This document shows, one piece after another, positions 52,148-61,221 of a DNA stretch of 64,000 bases. The DNA is taken from the NCBI GenBank assembly GCA_905182125.1, contig CAJJAV010000003.1, positions 62,001 to 126,000 of the forward strand, written 5' to 3'. The position numbers and the translations under genes are program-made. The notes under the pieces were generated by a model. That model was not told the DNA's origin and ran no database searches. It saw only the letters and a program-made list of their open reading frames with translations. The number at the start of each line of letters is the position of its first letter. Position 1 is the stretch's first letter. The DNA comes from an uncultured Candidatus Poseidoniales archaeon. Lineage in GTDB: Archaea; Thermoplasmatota; Poseidoniia; Poseidoniales; Poseidoniaceae.

Positions 52148-52894
52148 ATGGGCGTCGACCGAATGCAATGGGGAGCCGAAGACTGGCAATTCGCAGACCT
52201 CCACATGCCTGACGACCCATCTCCGTTCAAGAACGCCGCAGGGACGCCATGCGTGATGCTCATCCATGGAGGATTCTGGAAGACTGAGTGGACGAGCGAC
52301 TTAATGCGACCCATTGCTGATGATTTGGCAGAAGCTGGAATCGCTGCTTGGAACATCGAGTTCAAACGATGGAGTGAGGACGATGAAGGCGTATGGATGG
52401 ACACACTTTCTGATGTGCTTCGCGCATGGGGTCAACTGGCCCTGCTCCCAGGCATCGACGTCAGACGTTCAATGATCATGGGCCATTCTGCTGGAGGTCA
52501 TCTGGCGTTGATGCTGGCTGCTAAGGCCGAGCGACGCCCATTGCTAACCATTGCTCAAGCACCCATCACAGATTTGATCGGTGCAGACAGGGCCAACCTT
52601 TCTGATGACGGGGACGCTGTACGAAAGTGGATCGGATCGACCCCTGAAGAGTCCCCTGAGTTGTGGCGTCAATTGAATCCAGTGGACAACCCCGCTGACG
52701 CAGCCATCCTCCTTGTTCATGGTAAACGGGATGTGGACGTGCCAAAGGAACAATCCGAAACCTATGCGAGGGTCATGAAAGCCAAAGGCGTTGAAGTTCA
52801 GAAACTCTGGCTCCCTGGTGACCACTATTCCATCATTGATGTGGCCAGCGATGATTGGCTGGTCCAACTGAACGCCATTCAGGATTGGCTTTGA
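52148..52894 (+). CDS. Alpha/beta hydrolase, kynurenine-formamidase-like
   Basis: The oxyanion motif LIHGGFWKTEW and the nucleophile elbow MIMGHSAGGHLALML are complete. AILLVHGKRDVDVPKEQS holds the catalytic Asp region and LPGDHYSIID the catalytic His. HGGFW followed by GHSAGGHLA is the pattern of the eukaryotic-type arylformamidase (N-formylkynurenine formamidase) branch of esterases. ATG at 52148 gives 248 residues; ATG at 52163 is also possible. The next gene, an SDR, begins 44 bases after its stop, or in a TTGA overlap. Kynurenine pathway function is plausible given the aminomuconate-type genes downstream, but not shown. Confidence 0.72.
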   Translation: MGVDRMQWGAEDWQFADLHMPDDPSPFKNAAGTPCVMLIHGGFWKTEWTSDLMRPIADDLAEAGIAAWNIEFKRWSEDDEGVWMDTLSDVLRAWGQLALLPGIDVRRSMIMGHSAGGHLALMLAAKAERRPLLTIAQAPITDLIGADRANLSDDGDAVRKWIGSTPEESPELWRQLNPVDNPADAAILLVHGKRDVDVPKEQSETYARVMKAKGVEVQKLWLPGDHYSIIDVASDDWLVQLNAIQDWL

Positions 52895-52938
52895 ACGGCC
52901 ATCCCAAGACCTATGACGAAGCACCTACTGCGGTTGGT

Positions 52939-53754
52939 ATGGACCTGCTCGGAGATGACTTCCCCTACGCCGCAACGGCACTTCAAGGAAAGCACGCATT
53001 GGTATGCGGTGCGAGCAAAGGCATCGGGGAAGCCACTGCCAAAATGATGGCAAAGGCTGGAGCAAACGTCACCGTGTGCGCTCGCAACACAGAGGCACTC
53101 GCTGCTTTGTGCGCCGAACTTTCTGAACTTGGTCCGGGTGAGCACACGAGCTTACCCCTTGACCTCGAAGACAGCGATGCAATCATCGCAGCCATTCCAG
53201 TCCTTCTCGAACAAAGAGGCCCGGTTCATATATTGATCAACAATGCAGCAGGCCCACCCGGTGGTCCATTGCTTTCGAACACCCTCGATGAATTTGAAGC
53301 ACCATTCAAACGTCATCTCTATGCGGCTCACACATTGACCCAACTCCTCGCACCAGGCATGGAAGAAGTCGGCTATGGACGCATCATCCAAATCATCTCC
53401 ACCTCAGTCAAAGAGCCAATTCCAAACATTGGTTTGTCAAACACTCTTCGTGGTGCTGTGGCTTCGTGGGCCAAGACTCTGTCCCGTGAATTGGCACCGT
53501 GCATCACCATCAACAACGTGCTCCCTGGGTTCACAAACACGGGCCGGCTCGGATCTTTAGCAGCATCGATTCAAGAACGAACTGGAAAGTCGCTTGATGA
53601 AGTCCAATCTGGTTGGTTGAGTCAAGTTCCTATCGAACGCTTGATCGATCCCTTGGAAACAGCATCCGCAATTTCCTTTTTGGCACTGCCAGCATCAGGT
53701 GGCATCCGCGGGGTCAGCCTTGCAGTTGACGGTGGACGGCTCCGAAGCATCTGA
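52939..53754 (+). CDS. Short-chain dehydrogenase/reductase lacking the usual Tyr-x3-Lys
   Basis: The Rossmann start is GKHALVCGASKGIGEATAKM (dinucleotide-binding GxxxGIG), then VHILINNAAGPPGGPL (the NNAG motif). IIQIISTSVKEPIPNIGLSNTLRGAV follows, where classic SDRs have Tyr-x3-Lys, and then NNVLPGFTNTGR. The SNTLR variant is found in a known SDR subfamily annotated as 3-oxoacyl-ACP reductase-like, in which Ser and Arg stand in place of Tyr and Lys. Substrate and activity are therefore unclear. I use the ATG at 52939 (271 residues); a TTG at 52891 overlapping the previous stop (TTGA) is the alternative. Confidence 0.8.
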   Translation: MDLLGDDFPYAATALQGKHALVCGASKGIGEATAKMMAKAGANVTVCARNTEALAALCAELSELGPGEHTSLPLDLEDSDAIIAAIPVLLEQRGPVHILINNAAGPPGGPLLSNTLDEFEAPFKRHLYAAHTLTQLLAPGMEEVGYGRIIQIISTSVKEPIPNIGLSNTLRGAVASWAKTLSRELAPCITINNVLPGFTNTGRLGSLAASIQERTGKSLDEVQSGWLSQVPIERLIDPLETASAISFLALPASGGIRGVSLAVDGGRLRSI

Positions 53755-54735
53755 TCATCGGCGTATGTCAAACCACACCGGGTAGTGATCCGAAACACTG
53801 CTGTTGTTGAACACTTCATCGATGCCCCAAACGCCCGTGAGACGACCGCTAAGATCGCCGTTGGTTAGAATCCGGTCGTACGCACATGAGCTCTGAGCGA
53901 CGGTGGTGTCGGCATCGTTGCCAACCAGCCAAGTGTAATTCCCCCCGGCCAGTGCAGAATTGGCAAGGTCTTGTTCAGAAGCATACGAACAATCGGCGTT
54001 GAAGTCACCTAGCAAAACCAGATCTTCTTCATCCGGATGTTCAGCAAGGTAGGTTGTGGCAACCTCATTCATGGCATTGATCTCCTCCATTGCCGCTGCA
54101 GGTTTGGTGTGGACTGTAATGAGGCTCAAATCGAATGAGGTCGGCTGACCAGTGGCGTTCAGCAAAGCGAACTGGGCTTGGAATGGCTCACGCTGGAAAA
54201 GGTCTTTTTCGCTGTCGTTGAACAACGAACCATTGCCAATTGGTTCAAACACAGTGGTGTTGTAATAGAAGGCATACTGCTCTTGTGAGGTTCGATCGTC
54301 TTCTTGCTGACCTGAACGAGGGCTAAGCACCATGGCCCATTCGGCTTCACTCTCATTGTTGATGGCGTCGAGGAAATCATACGGGACGGTTTGATCGATG
54401 TCCTTGATTTCTTGAATGGCAACGAGGTCGTAACGTAAGACGGTGTCAACCAGCACAGAAATGACCTCAGGTTTGCCCATTTTGGTTTCGCCGAACACCT
54501 TGATGTTGAAGGTTGCAATCCGGGCGACTTCCGACCGATTCAACTCGGGAGAGCGAGCATCATCCTCGCCACCCGGCGATGTGGAATTCATGCTGGTGTT
54601 CTCAACTTCGACAGGAACGGCAACATAGACGACTTGAGCATCATCATGGGTGAGCATTGTTTGCAGAGCCAGCGGTGCAAGGATCAGGATTGCTGCAAAA
54701 CTGAGCCCTTGCAAGTAACCATCGTACTTACCCAT
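53755..54735 (-). CDS. Secreted or membrane-anchored DNase I-like nuclease
   Basis: The endonuclease/exonuclease/phosphatase fold is clear and closest to DNase I. ATFNIKVFGETKMGKPEV, VAIQEIKDID with the metal-binding Glu, and ITVHTKPAAAMEEI with a catalytic His are all present. So are VLLGDFNADCSY with Asp and Asn, CAYDRIL, and VSDHYPVWFDI with the Asp-His pair. A hydrophobic helix near residues 8-25 exports or anchors it. The ATG at 54735 gives 326 residues. External DNA degradation would let the cell use dissolved DNA as a source of phosphorus or nucleosides. It converges with the SDR gene (adjacent stops). Confidence 0.85.
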   Translation of the reverse strand: MGKYDGYLQGLSFAAILILAPLALQTMLTHDDAQVVYVAVPVEVENTSMNSTSPGGEDDARSPELNRSEVARIATFNIKVFGETKMGKPEVISVLVDTVLRYDLVAIQEIKDIDQTVPYDFLDAINNESEAEWAMVLSPRSGQQEDDRTSQEQYAFYYNTTVFEPIGNGSLFNDSEKDLFQREPFQAQFALLNATGQPTSFDLSLITVHTKPAAAMEEINAMNEVATTYLAEHPDEEDLVLLGDFNADCSYASEQDLANSALAGGNYTWLVGNDADTTVAQSSCAYDRILTNGDLSGRLTGVWGIDEVFNNSSVSDHYPVWFDIRR

Positions 54736-54824
54736 AGCAGGGGCTAACGCCCCGTGCGTATGAAGGTTCATCGAAAGGAGGGCCCAAGAGATATGTTCTT
54801 GACGCGGAGGACCCGCCGTCGAAC

Positions 54825-55661
54825 ATGGACGGCGAGGTAACACCTGACCAAGCTCGGCGGATTTTGGACATGCTCACCGAGGGTGGGGCGATGGAAGACA
54901 TCAACACGTCACTCGCACTTCGACTCATTCCGCTCGCCGTTGAATTGGAAGACCAAGCGCTTGCTGACCGCTTGCTCGAGCATGCAAAAACCAATGCCAC
55001 CGACAGCGTCGAAGAAGGCTGGGCTGCGTTTGAACAACTGAAAATGGAAGACGCTACCATCGATGCGTTATCAGAACTCTCCGCCCAATCAGAAACCATC
55101 GATTCAGGCGAAGCACTGGCCGCTGCAGTTTCCCATCACGTCGCTTTGATTCACATGGCCAACGAATCCTATGAAGAAGCACAAATGTTCGCCAACCGTT
55201 CACTGCGTCTGCGAGAGATGGTGAAGGACAACAGTGGCCTTGTGTATGGTTTGGCTTTGGTTGAGGCTCTCGCTAAGAAGCAGCACAACCACGAAACAGC
55301 GCTCGTTCACGGGTCAAGGCGCATTGAATTGCTGATTGATTTGAAAGACGAGGAAGGGCAGATGGAAGCCATGGCCGACATGGGTCACAGTCAAGCAACC
55401 CTCGGGCAGTTTGATGCCGCCAAAGATTTGTACGGTCAATCCCTTGATTTGGCACTCGTCCTCGAAGATCTCTCCGGCCAACTGGTTGCTCGTTGGGGAC
55501 TGGCAGACATAGCAGAAATCGAAGAAGATTACGAAACTGCAATGCTCCAACTCTCCGATTGCCTTCACGCCTTCATCAACGCTGGCCTTCCGACGCCCCT
55601 CGCTGTGCGTGAACGAATAGAAGCCCTCACGAGTTTCAAGCCCCCGGCCAGGAAAGAGTGA
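54825..55661 (+). CDS. TPR-repeat protein
   Basis: The 278-residue protein is all-helical with TPR-like repeats: HVALIHMANESYEEAQMFANRSL, GHSQATLGQFDAAKDLYGQSL, and IAEIEEDYETAMLQLSDCLHA are separate units. These mediate protein-protein contacts. It starts with a hydrophilic MDGEVTPDQARRILDML helix. It is divergent from the DNase gene and precedes the luciferase-like gene by 77 bases, so it may share its transcript. No catalytic residues; partner unknown. Confidence 0.78.
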   Translation: MDGEVTPDQARRILDMLTEGGAMEDINTSLALRLIPLAVELEDQALADRLLEHAKTNATDSVEEGWAAFEQLKMEDATIDALSELSAQSETIDSGEALAAAVSHHVALIHMANESYEEAQMFANRSLRLREMVKDNSGLVYGLALVEALAKKQHNHETALVHGSRRIELLIDLKDEEGQMEAMADMGHSQATLGQFDAAKDLYGQSLDLALVLEDLSGQLVARWGLADIAEIEEDYETAMLQLSDCLHAFINAGLPTPLAVRERIEALTSFKPPARKE

Positions 55662-55738
55662 AACTTTGACCCCTTGGTTCAACCAATTCCGCCACACTCG
55701 TTATGATGTGGCTTCGACTGGAATGACTGGTGCCACCT

Positions 55739-56986
55739 ATGGACCACGACATCTTCTTCTCCATCAGCCAGACCCCGGATGCTGCGGGTCAAGTGCCTTC
55801 AGAGAACGAAATGTTCACCCACTATTTCCAACAGCTGGAGTGTGCAGATCGCCTTGGCTTTGGCGTCGGATGGATTGCTCAGGCCCACCTCTCCACTGAG
55901 ACACAAAAGAGCAATTCCCGCCCAGTAGTACCTCATTGGCAAGGTGAGGTCGGCCTCTGTACGGATTTCCCACAACTGGCCATGGAATCGTTCCGAAGAA
56001 CACGTTCGATTGAAATCGGTAGCGCTGTTGTGTCGATATTAGCCTCAGGCGGACCGATTGCTCAGGCAGAACGAATTGCCAACACACTCCAACTGCACGG
56101 CTTGGATCCAAATGAAACTCGTAAACTCCACATTGGATTCTCTGCTGGTCGTTTCGAGTTCATGGCCCGTCCTTATGGGATTGTACCAAGGAACGCCATC
56201 GAAGAAGCTGCATGGCCGGCATTACGTGGTCAAATATTCATGGAAGCAGGTGACATTTTCCTCCGACTTCTACGCGGTGATGTTCTCAATTCTGAACAGA
56301 CCTATGAGACCGTCCTCACCCGAAGCAACTTTCGATCCGATGAGGATTGGGTGAATGTCCAAAATGCCGCCATCGAATTCGAAGGGCTGGATTCTGCTCC
56401 TGAACGAGTTCATATCCCAAAGCGCTACGTCTTTGAAGACCTAAAAATCATCCCGAAAAACTTCCGCAGAGAACTCTTGGAGTTGGTCGCGGGAACGCAT
56501 GACTCAACGGCTCAAACCTTCCTCAACACCGTGTTGCCAGTGAAGGTATTCAACCTCTCGATCACCAAACCAGAAGTCATTGAAGCAACCCACCAACGAA
56601 TGTCCGAAGTGTTCCATCCATCGGGAGGTGCATGGCAACGCCGAGACATGCCACGAACTTCTTTTGTCTTCTTGAACGCCGAAGCGGCGTTGTCGCCAGA
56701 GGAGCAAAGTGCGGCTGCACATGCCGAAGCAGATGCAGCACTTGGAGCGTACTGGAACGCACTGGAAGGGACCATCGATCCGAGCAAAGTCAGCAATGCA
56801 GCGAACAATGCTCTCATTGGCAACGCAGAAGAAATTGCACAACAAATCATCGAACGGTTTCATCCCGAGGACAGGATCATGGCTTGGTTTGACTTTTTCA
56901 ATCATGATTCAGACCGTGTGTGCCGGAACATGACCGCTTACATGGAGCAAGTTGTCCCGCTTGTCGAGTCAATGTTGAACAAGTGA
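55739..56986 (+). CDS. Luciferase-like flavin-dependent monooxygenase
   Basis: The TIM-barrel fold of bacterial luciferase/alkanal monooxygenase is visible: FTHYFQQLECADRLGFGVGWIAQAH, IEIGSAVVSILASGGPIAQAERIA and LHIGFSAGRFEFMARPYGI, the family Gly-rich site. Such enzymes use reduced flavin and oxygen to hydroxylate or cleave small organic compounds. ATG at 55739 gives 415 residues, slightly longer than usual. The stop lies 9 bases before the asparaginase-II-like gene and thus in an operon with the aldehyde dehydrogenase. It may provide the oxygenation step for the ring-cleavage genes further downstream. Confidence 0.82.
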   Translation: MDHDIFFSISQTPDAAGQVPSENEMFTHYFQQLECADRLGFGVGWIAQAHLSTETQKSNSRPVVPHWQGEVGLCTDFPQLAMESFRRTRSIEIGSAVVSILASGGPIAQAERIANTLQLHGLDPNETRKLHIGFSAGRFEFMARPYGIVPRNAIEEAAWPALRGQIFMEAGDIFLRLLRGDVLNSEQTYETVLTRSNFRSDEDWVNVQNAAIEFEGLDSAPERVHIPKRYVFEDLKIIPKNFRRELLELVAGTHDSTAQTFLNTVLPVKVFNLSITKPEVIEATHQRMSEVFHPSGGAWQRRDMPRTSFVFLNAEAALSPEEQSAAAHAEADAALGAYWNALEGTIDPSKVSNAANNALIGNAEEIAQQIIERFHPEDRIMAWFDFFNHDSDRVCRNMTAYMEQVVPLVESMLNK

Positions 56987-56995
56987 GGTGATGCA

Positions 56996-58111
56996 ATGGC
57001 GATTGAACATGACACTCCATCCGCAGTTGAACCGGGCCGGCCTGGCAGTGCATTGTACCCAGATAGCCCTCTTGGTGAAAAGGTCGAAGGAATCCCAACC
57101 GGGCGCGATGTTGCTTGGGAACCCCTCGTCGATTACCGACGAAACGGTGTGTCGGAAACCACGATTCATGGCGCCGTCGCTTGGGCACACGGCGATGAGG
57201 TGATCCACTCTTTTGGAGGAAACGTTCTGTGTTATGGCCGGTCGATGATGAAGCCGTTCATGCTCAAGGCTTTCACCGAAGAATTGGCTGACGCATCTTG
57301 GGAACAAAAAGCAATTTCCGTGGCATCACACAACGGCGACACCGAACACGTCGCAGCAGCTCAATCACTGCTCGTCGAGGAAGAATGGCCACTGATGCTC
57401 ACGCCACTCGATGTCCCTCTGATTCAATTTGGCCGTCAAGTACGTCGTCCACGCCGATGGTTCCACACCTGCTCCGGTGAGCATGCTGCGATCCTTCATG
57501 GCTGCCGCAAGAAAGGGTGGAACCGAGCGGGCTACACGCTGCCAACCCACGAAGTCTTCCATGCCTATATGGCGGAAATACGCTCCTACCTCGGACCGGA
57601 TTGGAAACCCCTGCGCGTTGCCAAAGATGGCTGCGGACTGCCAACAGTTTCCAACACCGTTTCTGAACTGGCGCAAATCTATGCAGGCTTGGTTCGCGAC
57701 AAAGACAAGGATTGGATTTGGGAAGCCATGGTTCGCCATCCAGATCTCGTCGGTGGATTCAATCGACTTGATTCCACTGTCCTCAAAGCAGGTGAAGGCA
57801 AGGTCATCGCCAAGGAAGGGGCTGATGGTTTGCTGGGTTTAGCAATCGAGCATCCAGATTATCCCAAAGGCCTAGGGATTGTCGTCAAAATCGCTCACGG
57901 CTGGAACTCCCAAGCAACATGGTATGTCGCACGGGCGTTGCTCGGAGTGTTAGGGATCAACCTCCGGAACCCCTATCCACTTCACAGGCAGAAAGCCTTC
58001 ATTGTCCCTGGGATTGTACCCGAACGCTACCTTGAGCGGCTTGAAACCCTCCCCACATGGGATGAATGGGACCCTGACCAAGACCGATGGTTGTACGATG
58101 TGGAGGTTTGA
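56996..58111 (+). CDS. Asparaginase-II family hydrolase
   Basis: This family (distinct from AnsA/AnsB) hydrolyses asparagine or related amides. Motifs are ETTIHGAVAWAHGD, GRSMMKPFMLKAF, VASHNGDTEHVAAAQ, WFHTCSGEHAAILHGC, KDGCGLPTVSNT and MVRHPDLVGGFNRLDS, followed by AKEGADGLLGLAI, in the family order. The length of 371 residues is normal. It sits 9 bases after the luciferase-like gene and 2 bases before the aldehyde dehydrogenase, so it is part of one operon. In this context the substrate may be an amide of the ring-cleavage pathway rather than asparagine. Confidence 0.82.
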   Translation: MAIEHDTPSAVEPGRPGSALYPDSPLGEKVEGIPTGRDVAWEPLVDYRRNGVSETTIHGAVAWAHGDEVIHSFGGNVLCYGRSMMKPFMLKAFTEELADASWEQKAISVASHNGDTEHVAAAQSLLVEEEWPLMLTPLDVPLIQFGRQVRRPRRWFHTCSGEHAAILHGCRKKGWNRAGYTLPTHEVFHAYMAEIRSYLGPDWKPLRVAKDGCGLPTVSNTVSELAQIYAGLVRDKDKDWIWEAMVRHPDLVGGFNRLDSTVLKAGEGKVIAKEGADGLLGLAIEHPDYPKGLGIVVKIAHGWNSQATWYVARALLGVLGINLRNPYPLHRQKAFIVPGIVPERYLERLETLPTWDEWDPDQDRWLYDVEV

Positions 58112-58113
58112 AG

Positions 58114-59565
58114 ATGCAAGAGGTGTTCAACTACATCGATGGTCTATTTTCTCCATCTGTCGATGGTGGACACCTCGAAAACCTCAATCCCGCAACGGGT
58201 GAAGTCATTTCGACCATCCCCCGTTCGCTTCAAGCAGATGTGGAACACGCAGCGAGTGCAGCACTCAGGGCCCAACCAGCATGGAACGCACTGAGCCTTG
58301 AACAACGGGCATTGTGGCTTGATCGCATTGCGGATGCCCTCGAGGAAAAGCATGAGCACATTGCCCAATCTGAATCCCTAGACACTGGAAAACCAATCGC
58401 TCTTGCTCGACGCGTTGATGCTGCCCGTTCGGTGGATAATTTCCGATTCTTTGCAGAATTTGCAAGGGAACAAACGGAAATGACCTTCAAAATGGACGAT
58501 GCTATGAACTATGTTCATCGAAATGGACTCGGGGTGGTTGGATTGATCACGCCGTGGAACCTTCCGCTTTATTTGCTCTCATGGAAGGTCGCCCCCGCCT
58601 TGTTGATGGGCAACACCGTTGTTGCCAAACCAAGCGAACTGACGCCGCTCACCGCCAATATTTTGGCAGAAACTCTGCATGAACTCAACCTACCAAAGGG
58701 GGTGTTCAACCTGGTCCATGGACTTGGGCCTGAAGTTGGTCAAGCTATCCTCGAGCACCCTGGAATCAAGGGTATTTCCTTCACCGGCGGTACCGCTACA
58801 GGGCGAATTGTTGCCGCCACAGCCGCACCCATGTTCAAGAAACTCTCACTGGAACTCGGCGGAAAGAATGCCACCATCATCTTGGACGATGCTGATCTGG
58901 ACATTGCTGTCAAAGGCGCAGTCCGTGCGGCGTTTACAAACTCTGGACAAGTGTGTTTGTGCGGCTCACGTTTGCTTGTTCAATCATCCATTGCCGATGC
59001 CTTCCTACCCGCCTTCATCGCAGAAGTTGAAGCCATGAACATCGGGGCGCCGAGCGATGAGACTTCTCAAATCAGCTCAATCATTTCGAGGGAACATCTC
59101 CACAAAGTCGAGTCATACATCGAACTCGCACTCCAGGAAGGTGGCGACATCTTAACGGGAGGAACACGGGCAATGACTGGACCAGTTGGACCTGATGCTC
59201 ACGGTGCGTACTTGGCACCCACCGTCATCGGTGGACTGAGTCATCTGTCCCGGTGTGCGACCGAGGAAATTTTTGGTCCAGTGGTCACCGTTCACATTTT
59301 TGACACTCTTGAACAAGCCACAGAAATGGCGAACGCTACTGAATATGGTTTGGCGGGTTCAATCTGGACAAAGGATGTTGCACAAGGCCGAGCTCTTGCT
59401 CAAACCATCGACACCGGCATCGTATGGATCAACACATGGCTGCATCGAGACTTACGCACGCCCTTTGGTGGAGTGAAGAACTCTGGCGTGGGTCGTGAAG
59501 GCGGGCAGTGGTCTCTTGGATTCTTTTCTGAGACCACCAACATCTGTGTTATCGACCCTAAATGA
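58114..59565 (+). CDS. Aldehyde dehydrogenase, 2-aminomuconate-semialdehyde type
   Basis: The NAD-dependent enzyme oxidises semialdehydes to acids. Catalytic residues are visible in SLELGGKNATII (general-base Glu) and FTNSGQVCLCGSRLLV (nucleophilic Cys). The wording NFRFFAEFAREQTE, LITPWNLPLYLLSWKVAPALLMGNTVV, GQVCLCGSR and WINTWLHRDLRTPFGGVKNSGVGREGG matches the branch containing 2-aminomuconic-6-semialdehyde dehydrogenase and 2-hydroxymuconic semialdehyde dehydrogenase (AmnC, ALDH8A1). Starting at ATG 58114, 2 bases after the previous stop, it has 483 residues. The ring-cleavage dioxygenase genes that would produce its substrate lie at 61.8-64 kb. Confidence 0.88.
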   Translation: MQEVFNYIDGLFSPSVDGGHLENLNPATGEVISTIPRSLQADVEHAASAALRAQPAWNALSLEQRALWLDRIADALEEKHEHIAQSESLDTGKPIALARRVDAARSVDNFRFFAEFAREQTEMTFKMDDAMNYVHRNGLGVVGLITPWNLPLYLLSWKVAPALLMGNTVVAKPSELTPLTANILAETLHELNLPKGVFNLVHGLGPEVGQAILEHPGIKGISFTGGTATGRIVAATAAPMFKKLSLELGGKNATIILDDADLDIAVKGAVRAAFTNSGQVCLCGSRLLVQSSIADAFLPAFIAEVEAMNIGAPSDETSQISSIISREHLHKVESYIELALQEGGDILTGGTRAMTGPVGPDAHGAYLAPTVIGGLSHLSRCATEEIFGPVVTVHIFDTLEQATEMANATEYGLAGSIWTKDVAQGRALAQTIDTGIVWINTWLHRDLRTPFGGVKNSGVGREGGQWSLGFFSETTNICVIDPK

Positions 59566-59615
59566 TTCGATGCCGATGAACACATCTTCAAAAGCACATC
59601 GTCGCTAATGATGTC

Positions 59616-60347
59616 ATGACCAGCCAAGCCACCCTCCCATTGTTTGTCTTGCCCATGGTGTTGATGCCAGGGGAAGTACAGGAACTCAGGGTGTTCGAAC
59701 CCCGTTATCGACAGATGCTCGATGATTGTGTCCTCGACAACAAAAACTTCGGGCTGGTCATGAACGATCCGTTTGAACTCACGAACCATTGGGATGGACC
59801 AAGAAGCCACGGTTGCGAAGCAGAAATCTTAGAACACGACACCAAAGGAAGCAATCACTTTCTCTCCATCATTGGTCGACGTCGCTTTGTCGTCGAGGAT
59901 GTCATTGCCCCCGCTCTTCCACCTTTTGAACACCCTTCGATGGAAGCGTTGAACGAAGATGACGGGTTATATCCAGATCTTCAAACGTTGCTCAGCCACG
60001 TGCCGGAAGCATCAACCCATGAGAAGTTGTACATCGCAGCAAAGGTGCGCTACTATGAGGATGAAGCACCCACCAGTGATGAACATCAAACCATGTTGCG
60101 TGAGATTCTTGATGGCGTCTTGAAGCGAATTGGAGCCATCCTTCGCATCGATGACATCACCCTCGATTCGTGGGTCTCAGAGCGCGTTGACCACGTTATT
60201 GATGAAAGCCCAACCTCGGTGTTCACGGTCGCTGCTCTCGTCCTCAACGGCCTTGAAGCGAAGCAACAAGTTCTCGCAAGTGCTGATGCTGAGGAGGCAT
60301 TGGCTGAATTAAATCACCAATTGTCTTCATTCTATGAGGAAGAATGA
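59616..60347 (+). CDS. LON substrate-binding-domain protein
   Basis: The free-standing N-terminal domain of bacterial Lon proteases, without ATPase or protease parts. The beta-barrel PUA-like opening is [29 protein letters not shown]; then [10 protein letters not shown] and [16 protein letters not shown] helical bundle completes the domain (residues about 150-243). The length of 243 residues is usual for the stand-alone form. Its role is unknown; it might present substrates to LonB or act alone. It lies between the aldehyde dehydrogenase and panB in one run of genes. Confidence 0.88.
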   Translation: MTSQATLPLFVLPMVLMPGEVQELRVFEPRYRQMLDDCVLDNKNFGLVMNDPFELTNHWDGPRSHGCEAEILEHDTKGSNHFLSIIGRRRFVVEDVIAPALPPFEHPSMEALNEDDGLYPDLQTLLSHVPEASTHEKLYIAAKVRYYEDEAPTSDEHQTMLREILDGVLKRIGAILRIDDITLDSWVSERVDHVIDESPTSVFTVAALVLNGLEAKQQVLASADAEEALAELNHQLSSFYEEE

Positions 60348-60399
60348 GCCTACAATCTGCCGGCGAGGGTTTCAAATCACCCCCAACCGTGGGAGAACC

Positions 60400-61221
60400 A
60401 TGTCCGTACATCGCAATGCGCGTAAAGTAACGACACACACACTTCTGGAAATGAAGCGTGCTGAGGAAAAAATCACCATGCTCACCGCATACGATTATTC
60501 CCTAGCGAAGTTGGTTGACCAAGCAGGCGTCGATGTGATCCTCGTTGGAGACTCTGCCTCCAACGTTATGGCAGGACAAGTCACAACTGTACCAATGACC
60601 TTGGATCACATGATCTATCACGCACAATGTGTCCAACGGGCCGTTGACCGAGCGTTGATTGTCGTCGATATGCCATTTGGAACCTATCAAGGAAACTCTG
60701 CCATCGCCCTTGAATCGGCCATCCGCATCATGAAGGAAGCTGAAGGCCACGCTGTGAAACTTGAGGGTGGTTCTGAAATCATCCAATCCGTCGAGCGTAT
60801 TTTAACCGCTGGAATACCAGTGATGGGGCACCTCGGCCTCACCCCGCAATCCATCTACAAGTTTGGCACATACACCGTTCGCGCCAAAGAGGAAGAAGAA
60901 GCTGAAAAATTGATTTCGGATGCGAAATTGCTTGAGGCGACAGGCTGCTTTGCTATTGTCCTTGAGAAAATACCTCGAGAATTGGCGAAGCGGGTTCAAG
61001 AATCAATCTCTATCCCTACCATCGGTATTGGGGCAGGTCCTGACTGCGATGGACAAGTTTTGGTGCTTCACGACTTGCTTGGCATCACCATGGACTTTTC
61101 ACCTCGGTTCCTGCGTCGTTACCTCAACCTTGCAGAAGACATCAACTCAGCAATCACCAACTATTGCGAAGATGTACGGTCCGGAGACTTCCCGAATGAT
61201 TCGGAAAGTTACACCTCGTGA
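60400..61221 (+). CDS. panB: 3-methyl-2-oxobutanoate hydroxymethyltransferase (ketopantoate hydroxymethyltransferase)
   Basis: PanB uses methylene-tetrahydrofolate to convert 2-oxoisovalerate to ketopantoate, the first step to coenzyme A. Signatures are [40 protein letters not shown] with the metal-binding Asp, [54 protein letters not shown]. The ATG at 60400 is preceded by GGGAG at 6-10 bases, giving 273 residues. Using folate matches the presence of FolD at 15.6 kb. Most archaea make ketopantoate by this family too, so no transfer need be invoked. Confidence 0.95.
   Translation: MSVHRNARKVTTHTLLEMKRAEEKITMLTAYDYSLAKLVDQAGVDVILVGDSASNVMAGQVTTVPMTLDHMIYHAQCVQRAVDRALIVVDMPFGTYQGNSAIALESAIRIMKEAEGHAVKLEGGSEIIQSVERILTAGIPVMGHLGLTPQSIYKFGTYTVRAKEEEEAEKLISDAKLLEATGCFAIVLEKIPRELAKRVQESISIPTIGIGAGPDCDGQVLVLHDLLGITMDFSPRFLRRYLNLAEDINSAITNYCEDVRSGDFPNDSESYTS

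Noticed and set aside
52066-52404. N-terminal extension of the glutathione peroxidase
   Set aside because: It overlaps the start of the alpha/beta hydrolase and carries no peroxidase motif. The ATG at 52065 gives the standard family length.
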